A DNA stretch of 64,000 bases from Zychaea mexicana (taxonomy: Eukaryota > Mucoromycota > Mucoromycetes > Mucorales > Lichtheimiaceae), in NCBI RefSeq assembly GCF_025766255.1, contig NW_026516708.1, positions 248,001 to 312,000 of the forward strand. The letters run 5' to 3'. Shown here piece after piece: positions 54,990 through 63,536 of this stretch; position 1 is the first letter of the stretch, and each line of letters begins with the position of its first letter. The notes beneath the pieces are model-generated. The model saw nothing but the letters and a program-made list of their open reading frames with translations. It was not told the origin of the DNA and made no database searches. Position numbers and translations under genes: made by a program.

Positions 54990-56650
54990 TCGTAACATTG
55001 GAGGAATTAAACCACAACCGGCAGTACATACAGCTGCTGTGTCTCTACGTGTGTATATCCAACGATTTCAACCTTGCGAATCAGCTCGGGTGCTTCTTAG
55101 ACAATCTCCCGAAGTTGGTCTTATATGACAACGGGCATTTTCACCATACCATCTTTCCATTCCTTCGTCTGATCTGCTTCGCTTACAACTTCCATGCACC
55201 CCAGTTCCTTTCCACCACTGATATAAATGGCATCCATTTTTCTTCCCATCGCCTTTCGTTGAACTTCTTCAACTGCAGAAAGTTTGCGCTTGCTATTGGA
55301 TGCTGTTGCGTTTGCTTTGCTGGACTTTTCTTTGCTGTATGATATATAAAAACACAATCATTGAAATAATGCGTTAGTTCATATGTTATTAAAGTGATGG
55401 TGTGCATAATTGCTATCGCATACCTGTAAGCGGTGATCGGCGAGCCAATGAAGACAGTGTTGATGAAGCCCCACATCTGGTACTGTTTGTCGGACTCAAG
55501 ATATCCTTCCTTGACATCAGCATGCTTCATGCAAAGGAGCGAAACAGACATCAAAGTCATCGTCAACCATGCGAGAAGAGGATCATCGATAGGATCGTGG
55601 ACAATCTTCTGTGCATATTTATAAACGTCCTTGGGCGTTTTCTACAAATAGCGATATAATACCAAAAGGGTTAAGAACATACCACAATCATCATAATCCG
55701 TGTTTGTTTTAACTTACTACTGTTTGAAGAAGTTCGGTCAACTTATCAGCGATGCATTCAGTCACAGGCAACAACAGCGGGTTGCCATGATCTTCTTCTA
55801 ATTCGCCCAATTCGTCTGTGGTGAAAACGCTTTCCCAATGATCGTCTTCAAGATCAAGGATTAATGATTGACTTGGGCTGGTATAAAAATGAGTAATTTA
55901 ATTTGAGCATCCATGGTTAAGCATAACATATCAAGGAAAAGTTTTTTTTTTTACTTACGGGTAGTAGTTGCATTTTCGTGCGAATTCCATTATTTTTTCT
56001 TCAACTGCTTTGGGCTTCTCCTTCTTTTTTGTGGCTTCTTTTTCTGTTGCTTTGAGTGTCCAGAACTTTTCCGGATCCAGTTTTGCGAACATCTTGTCAA
56101 TTTGTTGTTTTTCTTCTTTGGTCAACAATATGCTCGAAGCTGTTGATGTTGATTTTGCCTTGGCTTTGGGACTTATTGATGGTGTTGCAGGTTTTGTTGT
56201 TGTGACAGCAGTGGCTGGGCCATTTCCTTGCGTTACTTCCATTTTGTCTTCTAGTTTCTTTTTGATATTTTCAAAGGATGGCTCAGCTCGAATCTGATAA
56301 ATATATGATTGAATGTCAATTGTATCAGTAACACGTACGTATATAATTATATAGCATTTCATTTTTAATTGTAATAACGCGTACAAGAGTAATTTCAGCA
56401 TCGCACGTGGCTCTTTCCAGCTCGTATATCCAAAATGATTTGAGATCATCGATTGCGTTTTCTTTTGTTGCATCGCAACTGCTGACAATATCATCGGCGA
56501 GGTGATCGACGATTTGTTGGTAAGAGATTTTTTTTGTTGTTTTTGAGAGTTCGGAGATTGCTATTTCGGATATTAAAAGAGTGTCAATGCTATTTGTGAA
56601 TAAATCAGAACTAGATACACACCTTTTTCAACCAAGCTGTGTTCTGTCAT
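54990..56650 (-). pseudogene. Orphan multi-copy family, copy A
   Basis: The most complete family member in the window. The start ATG at 56650 begins MTEHSLVEKAISELSKTTKK, and GT-AG introns join further exons: IVDHLADDIVSSCDATKENA, IRAEPSFENIKKKLEDKMEV, an Ala/Thr/Lys-rich linker, KMFAKLDPEKFWTLKATEKE, EFARKCNYYP, LILDLEDDHWESVFTTDELG, TPKDVYKYAQKIVHDPIDDP, QYQMWGFINTVFIGSP and GRKMDAIYISGGKELGCMEV. A TAA at 55121-55123 interrupts the frame, which continues as DQLREIV, a second TAA, then EAPELIRKVEIVGYTHV, so it is probably dead. I recall the family as Mucoromycota-specific with unknown function. 'MDAIY...ELGCMEV' resembles a D...E core seen in PD-(D/E)XK nucleases, but the Lys is missing. Confidence 0.65.
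55068..56189. repeat. 1.12-kb direct repeat, left copy
   Basis: Starts at tcaaccttgcgaatcagc and ends at ggtgttgca. It is near-identical to 60701-61822 at a constant offset of 5,633 bp, with scattered substitutions and a few small indels that cancel. It lies wholly inside orphan-family copy A. Confidence 0.92.
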
Positions 56651-57051
56651 ATTGGGTTCGACCCTGTCGTTGTCGATGAAGTTGCAATGGAAATACCAAC
56701 AAAATAAATGTTAACAATAGTTTTTAGATATATTTATGAGAGGTTCATGCTAGTTATATTGAAACTCCTCGATATACCTACTTTTTGCTTTGATAATAAA
56801 ACTTCAAAAACCATAGGAAGTAACAAGACACAATATTTTGCGCGAAGGGAAGAAGGAAAGAAAAGGGGAAAAAAATTTATTGCTATCAGTGGCTAAATGA
56901 GTGAAAATTTTTCTTAGCTATTCCATTCTTGGGAGGTCGATCCGTAGTTTTCCTTTTGCCCTTTTCGAAGGAACGCCATTTTATTATTGGATTTAACCCA
57001 AAAGTTCACAAAAATGTGTAAGTAAATAATAGTACCATGACACCATTATAA

Positions 57052-59066
57052 TTAATTTAATAGATTGATGTTACGATTGATATGATATTCATGAAAGTAG
57101 CATCCTTTAATCTTAACTCCATATGAAATAGTTATTAAACTTCTTTTTACAATCTTTCTATTTAATACTAAACCCTTTAATCTGGCATACTCTAAATCAC
57201 ATTCCTCTATTTTCCTAATTTCTTCATTAATAGGATTTAACATTAAACTATAAAGATCATTAGGATCATCTTTCATATCAGATTCAACTAAATTAACTTT
57301 ACTAGCTAGATCAAAATCAGAAATCATTGCAGCTAAATGTTGTACACCATTATATGTTGCATCTAAATAAATTGGTAATCTAGAAATAAAGTTTAATGGA
57401 TCCTTATTATAACCTTGTAACTCAAAACAAAAAGCTAAAATTAACATAGGTTCATCAGCTTTTCTCCATAATCCTGAATTTAAATCTAAGATTTCTGAAA
57501 AATGTTGATCAACCTATTCTAATCTTTTGGTAATAGATAATTTATTTAATCCAAAAGCATTTGCTCCATAAACCTTTAATGAATTTAATCCATTTTCAGA
57601 TAATACATTACCTTTTTTGAATAACAATAATGATCTTGCTAATTCACCACCTTGGAAATTTAATTCACCCCCTTAGCAATAAACTCTTCCTCTCTAGTCT
57701 AAAAAGAAAGTAAAATAAAATGTTCAACATCTCTATAAAGTTTAGCAATAGTTAAAATTGAATTATTATATAAGAATCTACTATTATAAGATGTAATTTC
57801 AAATTCTTTTTCTTTATTATTCTTTTTAATAATCTCACTCATTTCATCTGTCTCCTTATGTAATGTTCTAATAATTAAATCATCATTAAGTGGCAGATTC
57901 ATTAAAAGATCTAATACTTTAAGATTAATATTGAAACCAATAGATGACATATAATTAACCATTTTAATTGTCATTTTATTTATAAATTTAATATTTGACT
58001 CAGTAAATCTTTTACTTCTAATTAAAGGATTAAAACTCTTAATATTATTAGTAATATATCCACCATATGTCTTAAATTCTTTCTTATTATTTAATTCCCA
58101 ATAAATAGGTGGATATACTATAGGTAATTCATGACCATCAATCATACCTAAATATTTAATATAGTTTTTCAATTGGTAACTAGGAATAATTTCTCTATGA
58201 GTTTTTTTACTTTTAATATCATATCGTTCTAAGATATTAAACAAGATCACTTTTCATATCCAAATAACTAATAACAGTACCACCAATATTAATAAAATTC
58301 TCTTCATTCATTTTAAAATTTTTCAAATATAAATTAAAAGTTACAATATCCTTAGATTTATCATCAACTTCTTTAATATATTTTTGATATAAACATTCTT
58401 TATATAAAGTTTTTCCTAATCTATGAAGTAAAGTAGTAACTGATTGTTCTTTATTATCTTCATATTACATAATAAAGGGGATTAATAAACTTAAAATCAA
58501 GAACAGCATTAAGGATTTATCTATTTCTTTAAACATAAAAAGATATTTTTTGTTTCTAATATATTTTTCATTTTCAAAATACATTTTTAAATCGTCTTCT
58601 AAGAACTTATAGTTATTTAAAAGTATTCTAAACCTAGGATTTGTATTTAAGAAATCCTTAGACTTACTCATTTTTTCTAGTTTTTTCAACTATAAAGAAT
58701 GTAATATATCTTCTAAATTTAATTGTTTTTCTTTAAGAGATAAAATATCGTTTGATAAAATTTCTTTAATAGTAATATAACCACTAGAATTTTTATTTAT
58801 AAGAGAAAAATCTTTTAAATCATTAAAAGTTGAATTTAAAATATTATTTTCTGAAGGGTTTTTATTTATACATACAACTGAAGGTAATAAAGCTAAAAGT
58901 AAATTATCCGGAGTATTAATCTAGATATTACTAGTAATTAAACCATCAGGTGTTTTAATCCTAATGTAACTTGAAATAAGCTCTGTAAAAGAGTTTAAAT
59001 CGCAGGTATTCGAAGGGAAAATAGGGCAATTGCTAAAAATATAGAATAAGTTTGTAAACATCATAT
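57052..59066 (-). pseudogene. Phage-type single-subunit RNA polymerase, broken
   Basis: Plasmid-borne T7-like RNA polymerase, which in intact mitochondrial plasmids transcribes the plasmid. Blocks on the minus strand in order: N-terminus MFTNLFYIFSNCPIFP (59066), LLHRLGKTLYKECL (about 58430), WELNNKKEFKTYGGYI (about 58080), RGRVYC (about 57690), LNFQGGELARSLLLFKKGNV (about 57650), ADEPMLILAFCFELQGY, LPIYLDATYNGVQHLAAMIS with the catalytic Asp region, DPNDLYSLML, and the finger helix NRKIVKRSLITISYGVKIKG. It stops short of the final palm motif (HD box). Breaks: stops in place of a conserved Trp (before RGRVY) and Gln (after VYC), another at about 57515, and frameshifts at about 58254, 58450 and 58690. 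Confidence 0.82.
59000..59034. repeat. GC-rich cluster, copy 1
   Basis: 35 nt tcgcaggtattcgaagggaa.. within AT-rich DNA, matching copy 2 at 60364-60397. It is read in the polymerase N-terminus in a different frame from copy 2. Confidence 0.75.
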
Positions 59067-59083
59067 TTTTAAAGTAAGTAAGT

Positions 59084-59097
59084 AATTAGATAGCATC
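59084..59097 (-). promoter_or_regulatory. Shared 5' leader motif of plasmid genes, copy 1
   Basis: The 14-mer GATGCTATCTAATT (minus strand) lies about 20 nt upstream of the polymerase start and recurs identically upstream of the membrane-protein ORF. It is a candidate plasmid promoter or RNA leader. Confidence 0.45.
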
Positions 59098-59283
59098 TAA
59101 TTTTTAGTAATGATTTATTTAGTTTCAAGATTAATTATCTCTACTTACAGTACCGCCACAAGAAGACATAAATCAAGGTACCAGGGGAGAATTTTAAAAA
59201 ATAATAATAAATATTGATATCATGGGAGATTATTTATTATTATTATAAAATAATAATAATAATCTTTTATATGAATCATCAAC

Positions 59284-60459
59284 CTAGAATAATTCGTTTA
59301 AATAATAGCAAATAACTAAAATTCCAATATGACATAATAACATAATTATTATTAATACAAAATTATTCCAATCTCTTGATGAAATAATAAGGCAAACTAA
59401 TTTATGTAATAAAGGTCTATTCTTAATAAATTCTCGTTCTTCAATTTTAATTCGTTTACTTAACATACCTATAATTAAAAAGAAACAACCAAGAATTCCA
59501 ATAAATGTAAATAGACAAACACATAGAATTAAAATAGGACTGGGATTTCCATCACTACCTCTAAAATATTCATTTAATAAATTAAATACATCTTGTGGAT
59601 TTTCAATGAATTTTGAAATTAATTCTACAAAATTATTACTATTTTCATTTGGAGAATTAATTTTGAAGTTTCCATCTAGTAGAGGACTACCAGATCTTTT
59701 AATAGAGTGATAATACATTCTTTCACACATTTCTCTCATTTTTTTTCTTTCTTCATAGTTACGATTCATCATTTCACCTAATCCATAAGTAGCAAAACCA
59801 CCAATAGTACCAATAACACCTAAAAACAATCCATTTCTAGGATTTGTTTTTGCAATTTTAACTGCAGCAGTTATTGTTGTTCCAGAAATAATTCCTGCAG
59901 CAACTCCAGGAGAAGTAATTGGTTTATCATTATTAGAATTACTATTTGATGGATGATTATTTGACCCTACACCTCCATCTCCAAAATTAACATTAAAAGT
60001 ATTTTTTGATGAAGGATTTGTATTAGATGAATTAGGGGCAGAACTTATATAAATTAATAAACCTAGTAATACTAAACCTAAAGAGCCTGTAAAAATGTTA
60101 GAAAGATTATCATTTAAGAAGTGAATAAATTCTATAAAATAAAGATGAATAGAATCAACTAGAATATTAGGAATTAAAAATACAGATGCAAATCTAAAAT
60201 GATTTTTATCTGTAGAATAGTAATACTTATGTTTAATAAACTTAAGAATAGATAGAATATTATTCTGTAATAAAGAATAATAAGTTTGTAATAATCTATT
60301 ACATCCATAAATAATTATTTTAAACCAATAAGTAGAAATAACACAAACTAAGTTTAAAGTTAATCGCAGGATACGAAGGGGGAATAGGGCGATCGCTAAA
60401 ATTTTAAAAGACATTTTTGTAAACATTTTTTTTAATAAATTAATAAAATTAGATAGCAT
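59284..60459 (-). CDS. Mitochondrial-plasmid membrane protein, unknown function
   Basis: Intact intron-less frame of about 391 aa (ATG 60459). A second ATG at 60426 (MFTKMSFKILAIALFP) is favoured, because MFT is also where the polymerase ORF starts and the upstream leader is shared. It has five to seven hydrophobic segments: ILAIALFPLRILRLTLNLVC, FASVFLIPNILVDSI, GSLGLVLLGLLIYI, a glycine-rich pair (VAAGIISGTTITAA, GLFLGVIGTIGGFATYGLG), ILILCVCLFTFIGILGCFFL and FVLIIIMLLCHIGILVICYY. An Asn/Ser-rich linker (NPSSKNTFNVNFGDGG) separates the halves. Linear mitochondrial plasmids often carry such unassigned membrane ORFs. Its open frame contrasts with the decayed polymerase beside it. Confidence 0.7.
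   Translation of the reverse strand: MLSNFINLLKKMFTKMSFKILAIALFPLRILRLTLNLVCVISTYWFKIIIYGCNRLLQTYYSLLQNNILSILKFIKHKYYYSTDKNHFRFASVFLIPNILVDSIHLYFIEFIHFLNDNLSNIFTGSLGLVLLGLLIYISSAPNSSNTNPSSKNTFNVNFGDGGVGSNNHPSNSNSNNDKPITSPGVAAGIISGTTITAAVKIAKTNPRNGLFLGVIGTIGGFATYGLGEMMNRNYEERKKMREMCERMYYHSIKRSGSPLLDGNFKINSPNENSNNFVELISKFIENPQDVFNLLNEYFRGSDGNPSPILILCVCLFTFIGILGCFFLIIGMLSKRIKIEEREFIKNRPLLHKLVCLIISSRDWNNFVLIIIMLLCHIGILVICYYLNELF
60364..60397. repeat. GC-rich cluster, copy 2
   Basis: 34 nt containing the palindrome GCGATCGC and flanked by TCGC/GCGA inverted ends. Same relative position after the ATG of the membrane ORF as copy 1 has in the polymerase ORF. Confidence 0.75.
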
Positions 60460-60460
60460 C
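60447..60460 (-). promoter_or_regulatory. Shared 5' leader motif of plasmid genes, copy 2
   Basis: Identical 14-mer GATGCTATCTAATT, about 20-30 nt before the favoured start ATG (60426). The following T-rich leader and the GTTTAC/TTTAC context at the ATG also agree with copy 1. Confidence 0.45.
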
Positions 60461-60567
60461 AATTAAATAACACTCTTTTTTTAAAAAATAAAGACATTTA
60501 GTTTCTCATTAAATAATGATACTTATAGAATCCACCTCGAAAAGGTATGTCTGAATAAGATCCTATC

Positions 60568-60604
60568 TAGAAGGAAAGAAGTATGTTTGTTTTCTTTCCT
60601 TCTA
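60568..60604. repeat. 13-bp perfect inverted repeat (hairpin)
   Basis: TAGAAGGAAAGAA (60568-60580) and its exact reverse complement (60592-60604) separated by an 11-nt loop. It lies at the right edge of the plasmid-like island, next to the tandem repeat. Confidence 0.8.
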
Positions 60605-60697
60605 AAGGAGGATATGTAAATAATAGTTTCGTGTTAAACCCATTACCCTTCTAAAGGAGGATATGTAAATAACTGTTTCATGTTAAACCCATTACCC
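60601..60697. repeat. Two tandem 49-bp units
   Basis: tctaaaggaggatatgtaaa.. to ..cattaccc occurs twice with a period of 49 bp and few differences, between the hairpin and the right direct repeat. Confidence 0.85.
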
Positions 60698-60700
60698 CCC

Positions 60701-61822
60701 TCAACCTTGCGAATCAGCTCGGGTGCTTCTTGGACAATCTCCCGAAGTTGGTCTTACATGACAACGGGCATTTTCACCATACCATCTTTCCATTCCTTCG
60801 TCTGATCTGCTTCGCTTACAACTTCCATGCACCCCAGTTCCTTTCCACCACTGATATAAATGGCATCCATTTTTCTTCCCATCGCCTTTCGTTGAACTTC
60901 TTCAACTGCAGAAAGTTTGCGCTTGCTATTGGATGCTGTTGCGTTTGCTTTGCTAGACTTTTCTTTGCTGTATGATATATAAAAACACAATCATTGAAAT
61001 AATGCGTTAGTTCATATGTTATTAAAGTGATGGTGTGCATAATTGCTATCGCATACCTGTAAGCGGTGAGCGGCGAGCCAATGAAGACAGTGTTGATGAA
61101 GCCCCACATCTGGTATTGTTTGTCGGACTCAAGATATCCTTCCTTGACATCAGCATGCTTCATGCAAAGGAGCGAAACAGACATCAAAGTCATCGTCAAC
61201 CATGCGAGAAGAGGATCATCGATAGGATCGTGGTCAATCTTCTGTGCATATTTATAAACGTCCTTGGGCGTTTTCTACAAATAGCGATATAATACCAAAA
61301 GGGTTAAGAATATACCACAATCATCATAATCCGTGTTTGTTTTAACTTACTACTGTTTGAAGAAGTTCGGTCAACTTATCAGCAATGCATTCGGTCACAG
61401 GCAACAACAGCGGGTTGCTATGATCTTCTTCTAATTCGCCCAATTCGTCTGTGGTGAAAACGCTTTCCCAATGATCGTCTTTAAGATCAAGGATTAATGA
61501 TTGACTTAGGCTGGTGTAAAAATGAGTAATTTAATTTGAGCATCCATGGTTAAGCATAACATATCAAGGAAAAGTTTTTTTTTTTTACTTACGGGTGGTA
61601 GTTGCATTTTCGTGCGAATTCCATTATTTTTTCTTCAACCGCTTTGGGCTTCTCCTTCTTTTTTGCGGCTTCTTTTTCTGTTGCTTTGAGTGTCCAGAAC
61701 TTTTCCGGATCCAGTTTTGCGAACATCTTGTCAATTTTTGTTTTTCTTCTTTAGTCAACAATTTGCTCGAAGCTGTTGATGTTGATTTCGCCTTGGCTTT
61801 GGGACTTATTGATGGTGTTGCA
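60701..61822. repeat. 1.12-kb direct repeat, right copy
   Basis: Near-identical to 55068-56189. Its left end abuts the tandem repeats of the plasmid island. Its right end stops abruptly at ggtgttgca, where the Rep element begins. Confidence 0.92.
60701..61822 (-). pseudogene. Orphan multi-copy family, copy B, internal fragment
   Basis: Same exon-intron layout as copy A from the Ala/Lys linker (KAKAKSTSTAS) to the block REIVQEAPELIRKV, but without N-terminal exons. It shares with copy A the in-frame TAA after MPVV (here 60754-60756), so that lesion predates the duplication or marks an older loss. The second TAA of copy A is still CAA (Gln) here, so copy B keeps the older state there. The linker carries a small deletion (about 61738). 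Confidence 0.7.
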
Positions 61823-61845
61823 TCCGTTTAACAAAAGAGTAAATT

Positions 61846-63462
61846 ATGGAATGGTTTATAAAACATGAACGTATTGGTTATCGAATTGAAAAGGCAATTG
61901 CATGTGATGAAATTGCACCAGAAACCAATGAGAAACATGTATACATATGGATACAAGAGCGGTTCGACACAAAAACAGCACGTAAATTCTTTACTATTGA
62001 TGGTGTTACTCCAAATATTAAACCAGGTGGTAATCCACAAAAGTCTATTAGCTATTGTATGAAAGGAAAAGATTATATTTGTTATAATATGGATCCAAAT
62101 TATGAAACTAAAACTAGAAAAATGCACCAACAGTTACTTGGATATCAATTAATTACTAAGCAGCTTAATATGTGGAAGGCTACCGAAATGTATCCAGAAT
62201 TGCTATGGAAATATGATACTGTAAAATCAAATTTAAATTCTTACTTTCATGATGCAGATATGGAAAATAACCCTGGAAATAAATTACATAAGTGGTCTAT
62301 GTTTGGTAGTGAAACAATGTTTGGTGGTAAAAATCAGATACCACAATACTGGATTGTAGGTCCATCAAATGTAGGTAAGACATATAACATTGATGTATTA
62401 GAACAAGGTGGCCATCGAGCATATCTAATGAATAAAGAAAATGATTGGTCAGATTATAAGGATGATGATTATGATTTTATGTATAATGAAGAAACAGGTT
62501 CTGATTTCAAATTAACATTTTTAAACCAAATGTTAGAAGGAACACTGTTAAAACTTAATGGCAAATTCACAAAGTCAATAACTAAAAAGAAAAATATGCC
62601 AATAATACTGAATAGTAACTATATGCCGCACATGTTATACAAAAACAAATCAGTATATGAGTTAGAGCCAACGCTCAATCATTTATATATTATCTATGTT
62701 GATAAGAACCATAAAGGTCATATAATATGGAATCCATACACAATGAAGGTGAAGGATTATGAAAATAAATTCATGTATTATGAAAACATGGATATGTATG
62801 AGGACTTATACAAAGATGAATTCGAAAACGAATACCAACATCAGCATACATTTATCCGTTATGCACATAATAGTGGTCAGGATGATATTAAAAAATATAC
62901 ACCAATGGATAAAACAGTAGAGGAACTACAAGAATTAGCTGATACAGAAGAATATATGAAGGAACAAGAAGAAAAACATAATAGTAATAATACACAGAAC
63001 AATAAACAACATAAACCGCCTCAACAAAATAATAGAGGATGGTCAACTGTAAAGGTACCACCATCAGCAGATTGTAGGCATTGGGAAGATGTGTTTAATG
63101 ATATAAAATGTGATGATGTTGTAAATGATACTACTGATTGGGAAAACCTACCAGAAGATATAGAGAAACATAAATACATAGATGTAAGTACATCTGAATC
63201 AGAGAAAAGCAGTGACTGCAACATACCAAATAATATACTAAAATGTAAAAAGAAAAAAAGACACATTAAAAATAAACGGAGAAACAAACAAATAGTAGAA
63301 GAAGTACAGCCAAAAGAATATTTTAAAAAGCATAAGGATATAAAACAGGCTATAATAGATGATATAGATATAACAAAAGAAACTGACGTCAAAAATAAAT
63401 CAACAGATACTAATATAAGTATAAGTATAACTAATGAATGCATAAAACATAAATATAATTAG
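61846..63462 (+). CDS. HUH/SF3 replication initiator (CRESS-like Rep), 5' truncated
   Basis: Intron-less, AT-rich frame of 538 aa. Reps of this kind nick a DNA origin and unwind it for rolling-circle replication. The N-terminal endonuclease part keeps a motif-II-like KHVYIWI (about 30-36; HxY rather than HxH/HxQ) and motif III SYCMKG (69-74, Tyr and Lys present). Motif I is absent: the frame starts about 24 nt after the junction at 61822, with an in-frame TAA before the ATG. The SF3 helicase part has Walker A GPSNVGKT (172-179), acidic Walker-B-like YDFMYNEE (209-216) and motif C MPIILNSN (251-258). An unusual charged tail of about 200 aa follows, with a basic KCKKKKRHIKNKRRNK stretch. It is related to ssDNA-virus or plasmid Reps known to be captured in fungal genomes. 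No host can be inferred. Confidence 0.72.
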   Translation: MEWFIKHERIGYRIEKAIACDEIAPETNEKHVYIWIQERFDTKTARKFFTIDGVTPNIKPGGNPQKSISYCMKGKDYICYNMDPNYETKTRKMHQQLLGYQLITKQLNMWKATEMYPELLWKYDTVKSNLNSYFHDADMENNPGNKLHKWSMFGSETMFGGKNQIPQYWIVGPSNVGKTYNIDVLEQGGHRAYLMNKENDWSDYKDDDYDFMYNEETGSDFKLTFLNQMLEGTLLKLNGKFTKSITKKKNMPIILNSNYMPHMLYKNKSVYELEPTLNHLYIIYVDKNHKGHIIWNPYTMKVKDYENKFMYYENMDMYEDLYKDEFENEYQHQHTFIRYAHNSGQDDIKKYTPMDKTVEELQELADTEEYMKEQEEKHNSNNTQNNKQHKPPQQNNRGWSTVKVPPSADCRHWEDVFNDIKCDDVVNDTTDWENLPEDIEKHKYIDVSTSESEKSSDCNIPNNILKCKKKKRHIKNKRRNKQIVEEVQPKEYFKKHKDIKQAIIDDIDITKETDVKNKSTDTNISISITNECIKHKYN

Positions 63463-63536
63463 GCAAGTAAACGAAAGGTTGATGTGGTCAGTTTCAATAT
63501 GAGATTTTTTAATAAGCAAATAAGTAAGAAATTAAT

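Larger units (their letters stand above)
57050..60530. mobile_element. Mitochondrial-plasmid-like AT-rich insertion
   Basis: About 3.5 kb of very AT-rich, intron-less DNA unlike its neighbours. It has two minus-strand genes typical of linear mitochondrial plasmids of fungi: a phage-type RNA polymerase (broken) and a multi-span membrane-protein ORF. The polymerase is cut off at its 3' end near 57050, where nuclear-type sequence resumes. No DNA polymerase gene or terminal inverted repeats are seen, so this is a fragment. Either nuclear capture of plasmid DNA or a chimeric assembly would explain it. Confidence 0.7.

Noticed and set aside
55955..56494. 179-aa frame read straight through as a single-exon gene
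   Set aside because: It runs through an evident intron (about 56295-56387). Spliced exons give a better frame with the upstream N-terminus starting at 56650.
59110..59200. Possible mitochondrial tRNA in a GC-richer patch
   Set aside because: I could not fold a cloverleaf with a proper anticodon arm and TpsiC-like loop.
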